Source: Miscanthus floridulus (Eukaryota; Streptophyta; Magnoliopsida; Poales; Poaceae). From it: a stretch of DNA of 64,000 nucleotides. The position numbers and the translations under genes are program-made. Within the stretch, counting starts at the first letter, position 1. Each line of letters starts with the position of its first letter. Under the pieces are notes generated by a model. It did no database searches and was not told the DNA's origin. It was given only the letters and a program-made list of their open reading frames with translations. Where the stretch lies: contig NC_089598.1 in assembly GCF_019320115.1 (NCBI RefSeq), forward strand, positions 86,133,560-86,197,559, in the 5' to 3' direction. Below are positions 42,067 to 54,150 of this stretch, piece after piece.

Positions 42067-45000
42067 TGTAACAGAACCGACCAAATCATAAGAACGTAAG
42101 TACAAAAACAATCACCGGAGTGATCAAATTCATGTACTTAAGCTCCCATAATCCCGGTAGTCCGGAAATCACGAAGGATTTCAATCAACTCTCGACATAC
42201 AAACCAAGATCATAGTGATTCAACACAACACATCATCCATTACAACATTTCACAAGTAGCATTCGGATTACATCCATCAGAGTTGAAATAGAATATTACA
42301 AACCAAGTTTGAGTGTGCGGAAGCAACATAGTTTGGTACAAACATCATAGTTTTCAATTACGTTGCCAAGTCTGAGTCATGTCCCACAAAAGCATTATCA
42401 GGTACGAGAACTAGTAGAGACCGTGCCCAACGGTCTAGTCTTCATCCCCAGCTGGGAGAAGGCAGTACTTGCAGCAACCAAAGTAGAACTGGTCATCTGC
42501 AACAGGTGGGAGATAAACCCTGAGTACGAGAAGGTACTCAGCTAGACTTACCCGACAAAACCAGAAATAAAAGACACCAAGGATCATGCAAGGCTTTTCA
42601 GGTGGGCTAGCTTGACACAGTTGCATAAAAGAGCTTATGATTATAGTAACCAATTTAAACTTAGCATTAAGCTTATCATTATTTACCTATCCACTAGATT
42701 AGCACCTGTACTAGAGCACTCACTTATTAGAAGCAAACAATATTAACCATAGCAGGTATCATAAGGCTGTCATCATCATATCATCATTTTCGAACCATTA
42801 AGTTATTAAGTGCATCTACATTGGAGATAAGCCCGTCAAGTTCTCACTAACCGGGAGAGACGGCGATTCAAATCAAATTACAACTCAGCTGAGGGGGTAT
42901 TCCTAACTCTCACCCTGGCATACTTAGCAAGGGTAGCCGTGGGTTACCTTTGGTACATCTTAGGAACCAAATTCATGGGTTGGATCAGCGCCAGCACTCT
43001 CAGGGATTACCCTTCTGCCAGGACGATCAGGACTTTTAAATCACCTGCCCTTGGACTCACGCCTACGGCTCCCTTCCGAGGCGCACTTTATACTTATCGA
43101 CTCCCGGCCTGAGGTGAGCTACTCGGCTTCGTGGTCGGTCTCCAGACCCGGCCAACTAAGAGAGAGGCATGCGTTCAACATGAACAGGAAAGGCTCCAAG
43201 AATCAGTCCTTAAGCGACACAGATGGAGTCACTGCAAACCGGCAAGCCTCCGTCCGGTCTTCATTTCAAATTAAGACTGGTTCTTTTCCACGATAGCAAT
43301 TATAGCCAACCGTGCCACATGTATCTTCCTATATCTCGCAGGTGATAGGAAATCACCCGACTTCTACCGCGTTTAAGCAGGACTAAGCACTACTCGAGCC
43401 TGAGCTACATAGGATTTAGGATAACAATATCTGGACAAGGAATTGGGTAACCAATGCAGCAATTGTTTGCATCCAACACCTAAACTTAATGCAACAATAT
43501 ATATATGAACAATAATACTGTAACTGCATTTCGGAAATTAGGAGGCTTAATATGCTCCGGGGCTTGCCTTTCACAAAGTTGCAAGGACGGTGATCTGGGC
43601 ACTCAACGCCGACCTCGTCTGGCACTTCTCCTGAAGGCTGCTCCTCTTGAACCTCCGGTGTCGGCTGCTGCTGCTCGCTCGGTTCCTCGAATTCCAGCAG
43701 GGTCACTCCTTCCGGTACACCTATTGCATGCCGATGCAAAAGATAAATACCATGGATGCATAAGGTATGACATGATGCTCATGATGAATGGATCGTAGTA
43801 AGTGTTTACGAACGCATTATTGGACACTCGTTTACCGAGTAAGACTAGCCCTATTCAAATCACTTTAAGCATATTTCTAACTTAACTGAAAGAACAAGAT
43901 TAACTTACCTAACTTGCATAACCTAAGATAAAGATGCTCATCTTCAGTTAAAGGCCTAACACCTAGGAATATTACCACAAACTTAGAAATAGTGACGGCA
44001 TACATAAATCAACATTTAAAGGTTCATATGCACACAAGTAGTTCCTTAATTCAATCATAACCTGAGTTCTATAAATCCAATTGACTTGTATGAGGACATT
44101 CTGGAAAGCTTATGAAATTCTCTACAATTCATTTGTAAACATCACAACATGATTCTAATGTTAACCAAATCAATTTCCAGCAAACCTAGAATCTGTCCAA
44201 ATGACAGGGTTACTAACTTAATTATTTAATGATTGTGCAAAAGCATACTTTGATCAAACCAAGTTTACCCACTTGTTTTTCATACCTAAGAAACATCAGA
44301 AAGTATAGTGCCAACTTCTAAATAAATTATTTAATATCCTTTTTCACTTTATTTAGTTAATTAGGTGATTTAAGCAATATATAGTAAAACTATTCATAAA
44401 AATCTACAAAAATTACAGTAGCTATCTCATGCTTCACATAGACTACCATAAAAATTTCAAAGCCATTGAGTAAGTATAACAGTCTACACAAAAATGATAA
44501 GGCATAATGGCTTCAAATGGCATAATTAAGAAATCCTAATGAAAAGTATCAAGCAACAGATTTCACATTTTTCCTAGCATCATTCTAGCATAAGAATAGT
44601 ACCCACCAAATTTTACCTTCACCGAATCTATAGAAAAATTATGAAAATTCACACAAGATCCACCCATTAATAAAAGAAATTCTATAACTTAAAAACTACA
44701 CATGCACTAGCTCTGAAATTTTAACCAGAGACTCTACTAAACCAAAATAGAGGACCCACAAAATTTCATAATTTTTGGACCACAGAAACTCAAGATAAAA
44801 TTCAAACAAGTTTGCATGCTTCTAAAAACACATTTCAAACTCCTATTTAATTCATCCAATTTTTCTAAAACATGTGCTCATATACTATTTTTGTTAAATA
44901 CTAGACAATACTAGGAACTCAACAAAATTAGAACCATAGCATTTGGATCTATATACTAAGAAATACAGATTTTTGAATCATGCACACAAATCTGTGAAAA

Positions 45001-46743
45001 CAAAACAAACCAAATAATTAAGGAAACCTAACAGCTACTGGTGGGCTGGCCCAAGGAACGGCGGCCCACGAGCGTACAGGCGCGGCCCAAGCCGACGGCG
45101 CGGCCCGAGCTGGACTCCCGCCTGAGCCTCAGCGGCTGACAAGGCGGACCCGCTCGTCAGCGAGAGGAGCAGGGGAAAGGAGCGGACGGCGGCGTAGTTC
45201 ACCGCCGGTGGCTCCTCCGGCGAGACCATCTACGTTACGACGTTCGCCTTGATCAAGCGCATCTAGTGGTGACCTCAATCGGTGCTAGGGTAGTGGCTAG
45301 AGGGGTCGGCGACTGACACGGCGGCGCTCGGCCACGGCACGGCCGGCTCCGGCGATGATACGGCGCCGCAGCCCTAACGGTTGGCGCTACGGGCTTCGGT
45401 GGTGCTCACCGGACCTAGCTGCAGGCAGAGGAGGGGATGGGACGGCGCGAGGACAGCTGGCCGCGTGGAGCGCCAACTCTGGTGAACTCCCGCCATGGCT
45501 GCGGTGGGGGAGAACGGCGAATACGCCCTTACCAATGCACGATCGACCTGGCTGAGGGGTGGGGGTGGCAGAGGGGATCACGGCGAGTCTATGAGCGGGA
45601 TGGCCATCGTGTTTTTGCAGTGGCGAGCAAGCAGGGCGAAGGCGGAGCAATGGCGGGCGGCTGCGGACCCGACGCTGCGCGCGGAGGAAATGCAATGAAG
45701 CAGCAACTCGGTGGACAGGCGCTGGGGTGGCTTCAAGACGCAGCTGCGACGCCAGGACGGCCACGGCGCGTGGCCTGCGCGACAGAAGGCCGGCGATGAG
45801 TGGCGGACACGCGGCGTCAAGCCTCTGAGCCGGTCGGCCACGGCGACTGACCGTTTTCTGAAAACAAACGCGATTCAGTGTTCATCGACGATGACTGACA
45901 GCTCGTGTTCGACGATCATCAACTCCTAATCCGTGGTGATCTAGACCATGCCATGGTTAACAAAGTTGCTCATCTACACGTGAACTACAACTCTTTCCAC
46001 TGGAGCTCAAGCTGGTTTGGCTCGGTTAGGGAGATACATGGCTCCAAACATGGGTACACGAAACTGTACTTCACTTTAGGACTTAGAAAAATTTGCTAAG
46101 TATGAAATCAGCATGTACTTCTGACTTGTGGGCCATGTTTGAGCATGTTCTAGCCATTTTCATGAGTTGGTCATAAAACAACTTTTGTTCCTTGATAAAT
46201 TAGCTACAACTTTTGTAAAGAGTGCACAGCCATGCAAAGTCTCTAGGTTGGACTTTTGAATCAGTCAAACGATGACACTACATGGGTCAATTCAAGTCAA
46301 ACTTGCACTTGAGGGCATTTTGGTCATTTTGGTCTACATAAACAATGTCCCAACAAGTAACCTAAGTATAGTTAGTGTGTAATAGACCATGATCAACCAC
46401 TTTACAAACTTGTTATACCACTTCTACTGATCACATGTGATAAAGAAAGTAAAACAAGCAATTCATACATATGTTTCAATACAACGTTTCACATGTTGCA
46501 TGACCTTGTTGTTATCCTATACTTGTCACATTACTACCATATTGCCATGTTTCCAAGTATGAGAGTTTCATGTTACATTCACATGTTTCCCTACTACCAT
46601 TCTAAGCAATCAAGCATGAAACACATACAATTTAAAATGTTGCATATGTATGTTTCAGTGATAATGACATGATGACATGGATATTGCACATGTTTATGAA
46701 ATGAAATGCGATTTAGTGGAAGCCAAACACCTAGGGTGTTACA
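42067..46743 (-). repeat. 5' LTR of element D, full length
   Basis: 4677 bp, TGTAACAGAACC to GGGTGTTACA. An AT-rich block (43860-45030) is followed by a GC-rich block (45040-45850); much of the AT-rich block and part of the GC-rich one (43346-45523) is missing from the other LTR. The open frames in the GC-rich block have no recognised product. Confidence 0.93.
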
Positions 46744-46748
46744 CTTGA

Positions 46749-49700
46749 CTTCTCAAGCATTGTTGATATGAGAGGGCAAAAGCAAGGCACAAAGGGTGCA
46801 AGGAATCTTTTCTAGGGCATCTAAAGGATTAACAATCATCGCATTGCCAACATGACCTGAACTACAACACAACCTACTAATATGAGGGATGCTAGTAGTC
46901 AGCAGAGAAATCATAGATTATGTACCTCTCGGTAATCAGTTCATATCCTACAAACTACTACTCCATGGTGCACAAATTTTGGTAGGCATTTCGATCCAAG
47001 AGTCCTTTAACTACTGACCCAAATTCAGCTCAAACGGACACTGTTTGACCATCCAAACAAATCATCTACCAAAACTGCTTTGTTCTGAAATTTTGCGCCC
47101 GAACTGTCAAAACATCTCTCAAATCTTATGCTTTACTCAACCAATCCTCAAACCAACTTAAGACATCAAAGTACCTTAAGCGAGGAATGAGATTGTCAAG
47201 TGTTGTGGCAACCCAACCATGTTTGAGACTCTAATCACCGGCTCAAAGATAAATGGTTTAGTGCCATGAAATCACGATAGATTTCCCGTTCTTCTTTTCC
47301 TTTGATTTACACATTGGGAAGTGTGTTCACAGTCTTTAACTCTTTTTATGATAGTGGTAGCTTTCTCGCTGAGGATGGAGGCTAGGGTTTTCCTTACATG
47401 CCTCTTAGGAAACAACCTCAACCGTTGATGTAGGCACCAGCTCCAAGATACATAAGCACTAGACCTGTGGGCTGTTTTATAGGGCACAATGCATACTACA
47501 TGTAGAGGGGTAGTCCTACAAGATAAGGGACTATTTCCAACTATCCTCCTATGCTTCATCCAATAGAGTCCTAAACAAATTCTTTGATAACACCATATAC
47601 ATAATGATGCTAACCGAAACTAGGGACGTGCTTTCTCTAGCTCTTTACTTAGCTGATACAGCATCTTGCACTACCCATATGATTGTCCAAGATGGAATTG
47701 ACTTGATGACATAGGGCCAAGAGAAGAAAGCAGTACTGGCATCGCTGATCGGCTTTGCTGTTTCTTTGTCTAACATTGTTTGGTGAGACATAACCTTCGG
47801 AGCTACCAAAGAGTCGTTACCTAGCTGGAGACTAACTTTTCTATTAGTAACTAAGTAGTTGTCTCTCAACATATAAAAGCTTCAAAACTTCTTTTTGATG
47901 GCAACAATTGTAGTTTATGTGTAAACAAACAGTTACCATGGAAGTCAGCAGAAAAGGGGTGACACCGAAGATCGGTTTTTGTCGGCATGATCCTTATGCA
48001 CCTAAAGATTTAGAACTTGGATAAGAAGCTCATGAGCACCAGGTGACCTATTACAGCACATAATATACTAGTCCATTTATCATCCGATGGATAACTTGTT
48101 CAACCTTAAGTGTGGTGCACCTTTCTGATCCAATGGGAATGACATAAGTTGCTCACTAGATGACCGATGTCATTATAGGGACAGTCAAGTAGAGGCACTT
48201 GTCTACCATCTCTTGTAGTCTGTTTATCTTCATGTTAGTGACCTGTTCTTCAAAGGTTATCCTTTGGACAACTTCAGAAGGAAGTCCTATTGTATCTGGT
48301 TTGACGTATAGATCTTCTGACAAGATAATGAGAGATAACTAAGGAAGAGCTTACGTGAAAATAACACATCGGTGTAGTTTCGCAATGGATCATGACTAGG
48401 AACCTCGATACAAGCACGTGCCGAGCAGCACAACCTTGTGTGCGTGCCCACAGGAGGCTGTCGGTTTCATCGTGGCACCATAGATCGCTAATCGTGGCAC
48501 CATTACTGAACATACAATCCATAAGAATTCTCACGTGGCACAAATTTGGTTGCATAGGAGCTAGCACAATGAGAAGGAAGGATAGCAAACAAAGGTAGTC
48601 ATAAGGTTAGGATGCAACAAGGACGCGATCTGAAGATCAAAACATAGCACAAGAGAACATAGCCTAATTGTCAAAGACAACTGAGCAGGGGACTCTTGCT
48701 TAATTTCCATATACGCCTTGTGTCCACCGTGGTGATTACCAAGTAAAGATTAACATGAGATTTGGTCCTACCGAGCAGCAACATGAGATCAAGATTGGTA
48801 AACATCCATAGACTTGAAAGAATTAGAGATAAAATAAATGAGATTCAAGGGACAGAGCCAATGCACTGACTAGGGATTTAGTTGATAAGGCAATGACATG
48901 ATCTACGAGGAAAAGGTTCCAAAGCCAGGGTAGATAGCAATTAGCGTTGCACCAGATCGTCTATAGGGGAAGGAGCAATGAGGTTCGACAAGGATTTTTG
49001 AGCAAGGTCCTCCCACATAGGAGTGGGACAACCACGACACATGCAAGCATTCAAGGGAACTGAGCTTGGGCCTAAGGTCAATCAAAGGCATGGATAAAGG
49101 TCTTCATAGCGCAATGTTCAAGGGCTAGCAACCACGTGTATAGGCTCAGGCTCCTAAGAGAGAACTCAATTGGAGACGACAACCATGAGATTATCAAAAC
49201 TTGGACGCTGTTCTAGGAAAGCGCTCTTCCACACTCGTATGCTTACCGAGGACAAAAGGGTGACAGCTACGGCACTACCTAGATAATGAGCATCCACACC
49301 TACATCATGGTCTTAAGCGAGCATTTTGAAACACTCAACCCAATTAGCTTAAGCGACTATTACTAAGCACAAAGCTCGTACATAACAAGCAGTCACCTAC
49401 AGCAACACCACTACCCATATCATGCAAAACATGGTGGTAGGGTACTGCTATCTTTTATTTCCTTTTTACTAAGTAGGTGAATATCTCTTCCAAACAAGTT
49501 TTACTTATACTTAGTAACTTAGTTTTCGAAGGGGTGAAGTTTTTGCTAACTACTAACTTGTCATCTATTTCCTTTGGAAGCAAACATACACGGCAAAGCT
49601 AATCATACACTATCTTCAAGCACAACTATTCAAGCAACATGGAACAAGGCATTTTACCTAGCTTCACACAGGGAAGATAGTAACACCACAAGGATCACAA

Positions 49701-50448
49701 GTTACTTAGTATTAGAACAAAGTGAGGGAAGCATATTTATGCGCAAGCACAATCATGATGCATGATCATCCTATTCATCCTCACAAAATTGCCAGCCTAA
49801 GGTGGCAATCACGTTCTATGTTGGTGGCATAACACGTACTCTCTCGATATATAGCTAGTCGTCAGCTACATTCAATCTATGTATTCATGGTTAGCATACC
49901 TATAGAAGGATTTCATTTTAGCCCAACCCCACAATTATATATGCAGAATTGAAAGTCTAGACTCTAGGTTGCAAGCTAAATACTTCCATATATATACCCA
50001 TATATATATACTTCCATATCAAAGCTATCCGATCATTAAATTTGCTACCCACAATTAAATACGCACCATACACACATGCAAGCTTGCGTATATAGTCGTA
50101 TCAAAGCTAGCTCTCCCCGACCGCACGCTCACACTTGCGGTCATGCCACTCGTCAACTTACCTTCTTACCTGGGCGTAGAGGTATAGTGATCCATACATT
50201 ACCATTCAAGTGAATGGCATCCATACAATAGCACGCCGTATAGACAACGAAAGTAAAAACTCCTAAGTTAGTACTTAGATAGCCACCTAATAGTCCTTAA
50301 CTGGGCATAAAGAAGGATGTCACTAGCATAGTTTTGCAAATTAGTTTTGACAAATTTGCCTGTAGCTAAAGTTTTAGTCACAATAGGCTTTTTAAAACCA
50401 AGACTTGGCTTTTAAAACTATGTACATGACAGTATTATACTTAATCTT
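46749..50448. other. Internal region of C, 5' side, non-coding
   Basis: 3.7 kb without gag or pol signatures on either strand. The last 700 bp (from about 49740) follow the leader of D, including the CGTAGAGGTAT / CCATACATTACC block and a donor CCCAG/GTAAGA at 50169. The remainder is not recognised. Confidence 0.7.
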
Positions 50449-50460
50449 GCTCTGATGTCA
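50449..50460 (-). promoter_or_regulatory. Primer-binding site of C, decayed Met type
   Basis: The minus strand reads TGACATCAGAGC, two bases from the LTR edge as in D, with two changes from the plant tRNA-iMet complement. Confidence 0.7.
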
Positions 50461-50462
50461 GC

Positions 50463-53400
50463 TATGACAGAACCACCCAATTTATACAAGATCAAGTACA
50501 GTTGTCCCCGCTAACACATTGACATGCGCATACTTTCACTTATATAAACCCGGTAGTCCGCCGAGTGTCATGAAGGACCTCAGTAAATTAGCATCACAAC
50601 CAAGATCGTATGATTAAGCAAATATACATCACATACACAGAGTTGCAGTAGAATTAATGTTTATAATGAGTTCACAAATAATAATACAAGTTTGGGTTTC
50701 AAAACCGATTAGTGAAAACAACATAGCTTTCAAATGATTATATTAATATAAGTTCCAAATACATTGCTAGCATAAGTGACATCCTCGGATAAAAGCATAT
50801 AGATAAGAAATAAATATAGAGTCACCAAGCCCACCGACGGTTAGCCACCATCTTTAGCAGGCCAAGAACTTCACCTACAACATGGTGGGATAAACCCTGA
50901 GTACTCGAATGTACTCAGCTAGACTTACCCGTCATAAACCAGAAATAAAGTTACACCAAAGAGTATGCCAGGCTTTATAGGTGGAGCTAGCTTGATAAAA
51001 TTTTGCATAAAAGCCAATAGTTGAGCTATACATTTTATAATTCGGTAACCAAGTTAATTATAACTATTCATCTCTAGATTAGCAACTAACCTGTGCCAAA
51101 CACGTGGAATATCATTTAGTAACAGGCAATAGTAACCACAACCGGTGTAGTAATGTGAGTATCATCATCATAACCATCAAGTTTCCATTAAGTTACTCTA
51201 TGTTGCCACTACTCAGTCAAGTCCTCACTATCCAGGAGAGACAGTGATTTGAATCGATTCCTGTCGAGCTGGGGAATTATTCCTAACACACACCCAAGCA
51301 ACCTAATCAGTGGTCGCCTCGGGTCACCTTTGGTACAGCTCAGGAACAAATTTGTGGGTCCAAGCAGCGCCACACTCTCAAGGAATCCACTCTGCTAGGA
51401 TGTCAATCTACCCTTTGGACTTATGCCAATGGCTCCCCACACATCCTTACTACCGTCAGAGTGCGCACTTTTACTTCCCAGCTTCTGACTTGAGTTGAGC
51501 AACTCGGCTTCGCGGTCGAAACGAGTTATCTGGCCAACTATGTGATATACATGCATTCAACATGACATGAGGACGTACATCGAATTGGTCCTTAACCGAC
51601 ACAAATAGGGATAGATCCACACCCAAGACCTCCATGTCTTGTTGCTTCTCTATCAATATCCTGCCCGGTCTCCATTCATTATTAACTCATGGTTATTTCC
51701 ACGATAACAAATATAGCCAACCATGCTTTGGTATCCACCTATATCTCGCAGGTGATAGGAAATCACCCCACTTCTATCGGTCTAAGCATCGCTAAGCATA
51801 CATTCGATCCTAGACCTACATAGGGTTCAAAGTATATTTCTAGACAAGGTAGTTCTATGCATCAAGCTTAAGAAAATTACTACAACTCATTTATTTTCAT
51901 AAAGGCATGATTCATAATTTAACTGAGCCAATTAATCCAAACATGTAGGCCTATTTAGAACAGGAGCAAAGCAACATAGGGCATTTGTTATTTTTATAGA
52001 TCTTAACCTATCAATCATAAACTCCTAAAATTTTTACCACAGCATACACATAGAATCATTAGCCTACCATAAAACTTTCGCATTTATTTGAGTAAAACAA
52101 CTACAGTTATGAAAAAGACAAGACATAACTAGTATTAAAAACCTAACTGTATAAATTGATTTTTATAGCAAAAACTTTAAACTAAAATATGCATTATTAT
52201 AGATCTAATGCATATATAATTTCATAAGGATTCCAAAAACTCCTCATTTACTATTTTACAATTTTTCTACTAATTACTACGAATTTGCAAAGTTGATCAA
52301 CCAAATTTGCATAAACCAAAGAAAAGGAATGTAGATCTTGCATCGAGGACCCTGCAGTTTCCACAAATTAAACTCAAACAAACAGATCCTTTCTAGGAAT
52401 GTAGAGCTTGCACCGGGGACCCTACAGTTTCCACAAATTAAACTCAAACAAACAGATCCTTTCTGGCACTATTCATCTGAGTCACAGATTCACGCTTAGA
52501 TCCTCCCACTTCTTCTAATTCTTGCCCGCAGTCCTTCGCCTTCTCTTCAACTCGGGAAAGGAGCAGAGCATAGCTTGGGCCGATCGGGCTTGACCAGTGA
52601 GAGTCGACAGCGGTGAGGAGGGGCCGATCGAGCTTGGCCGTGGCCACGCCTGGCCAACAGCACGGCCAGCTGCAGCCCATGGCCCTGCTGGTCACAACAC
52701 AGGAGAGAAAGGTCTTTCCCAAGCGCACACAAGCATGGAGAGCTCACTCACGCCACAACAAAGAGGAAGGAAGGGAAGCCGCATAATCTGCTCATGCAAT
52801 GCAACTTGCAGGCAACACGTCTAAGTGCAGACCATAAGGTAAATTACCTACCAGGTGATGAATGAAAATGCAGACGTAACCAAGTATAAGGCGACCAATG
52901 GCACCTGATGCCAAACCAATTGTAACTAACCTGCTCAAATATAGGTACCAAGGAGGGGACGATGCGAGTACCGCCGAGAGCAGGCTGCGCCAAGAGGAGC
53001 AGCCACGCACCGCAGCTAGCAGCGGGGCTCGCGGGCGAGCGCACCATGGCCATGGGAGCACCACCGGCGGCCATGGCCATAGCTACAGCTCCAAGCGAGC
53101 TCAGAGCGAGAGAGAGTGCTAGAGAAAGGGTAGGGAGCAAGTGAGGGAAAGCTCGGCGTCCACTTCAACTCTTCTGCACAAGTGCACGCACGAGGCGAGT
53201 GGGGCGCAGCATGATGGCCGCACGGCGGCAAGCATCAGTACAGCTCGGCCACGTCCAAGTGCTCCAGGATAGCTAAAAAATGCTTGAAAAACCGACTGAA
53301 CCTCCATTTTCTCGCCTCTCTATCTCCTAAACCGAGCAATGAAAAACTAAACCAATGGCACAGTGTTGTAGAGCTATATGAGGACTACAACTTTGCTTAA

Positions 53401-54145
53401 AGGTTTTCGATCTAACTCAGATTATATTGGAAGATAGAGAGCTACAAAGTAGGGCTCATGAAACTAAAAATTCAGTTTTCAGTTAACCCTGACTTAGCAA
53501 ATTTTCGAGCTCCCAAAACAGCCATGGATTCCAAATTGAGGGCTCAGTTAGACGAAGTTAGAGACTAAACTAGGTCTTGACCTTTAAACAAAGCTTGTTC
53601 TACCTAATATGAACTACAACTTTTATTTAGGTCCCACCGCCATGCAAACAATCTAAGCCATAGTTCAAACCAAGTCAAAGTAGCATCGTGGTAAAGCTTA
53701 AATTAGAGTTTTAGACCGATTGAGGCATTTTCTTGACCTTTGCTCGACACGAACCCTTCATGACTTTTGTTGTAGAGTTCAATTAGAGTCATTTGGGAAA
53801 GATATCAAGGTTTGGTTGATGACCTATAATTCCATTCACTTAATAAAGCAATCCAAGAAAGAATGTAACTCATCGTTTCATGCGACTTTTTAGCTCCAGA
53901 CTTCATGAAACTTTTCCACTGGTCAAGGTGGATGCATATTGATGAAATGTACATGAAATAAGCATGTTTAACATTACTCTTGCATAATCTTAACAAGGGT
54001 CCACATGTAAGCAAAGGTGTGTTGTCCAAGTTTAAGTTGGAGCCTACTCTTGTAGATTTGATCTTTCACCTTCATTAGCAATCAACATGTCATGTTTGAG
54101 CTCAAACCCAGTGCTTAACTGGTGACAAACACCTGGGGTGTTATA
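50463..54145 (-). repeat. 5' LTR of element C
   Basis: 3683 bp. Starts TATGACAGAACC (TG decayed), ends GGGTGTTATA just before GAGGG. Lacks the 1.69 kb kept by the other copy (joined at 51866/51867) and keeps about 100 bp (51183-51289) that the other lost. The 70-bp duplication (52328-52467) is present. Confidence 0.88.
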
Positions 54146-54150
54146 GAGGG

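Larger units (their letters stand above)
33437..46743 (-). mobile_element. Gypsy chromovirus D (Tekay/Del-like), nearly complete
   Basis: Flanked by CTTGA on both sides. LTRs 33437-35935 and 42067-46743. The minus-strand interior has a tRNA-Met type primer site, a leader, a small ORF with a histone-H3-like start, gag, protease, RT, RNase H, integrase and chromodomain, then a polypurine tract. Two TAG codons and one frameshift disable the polyprotein. The LTR copies differ by only about 1-2% by eye, so it is the youngest insertion here. The clade name rests on long LTRs, chromodomain and Met primer site and is inference. Confidence 0.93.
13092..54145 (-). mobile_element. Long-LTR gypsy element C, non-coding, host of B, D and the solo LTR
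   Basis: Flanked by a perfect 5-bp duplication GAGGG (13087-13091 and 54146-54150). The left LTR starts TGTGACAGAACC, the right LTR ends GGGTGTTATA (TACA decayed). Its own DNA is the left LTR (13092-17103 plus 31056-32325), an internal region of about 4.8 kb (32326-33436 plus 46749-50462) and the right LTR (50463-54145). Its primer-binding side is next to the right LTR, so it is oriented minus. The LTRs differ by many transitions and two large indels, so it is older than D. Confidence 0.88.

Noticed and set aside
45387..45799. ORFs of 120-125 codons on both strands of the GC-rich block in the LTR of D
   Set aside because: The frames on the two strands overlap, no domain is recognised, and high GC content makes stop-free stretches common. 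The block is more likely regulatory.
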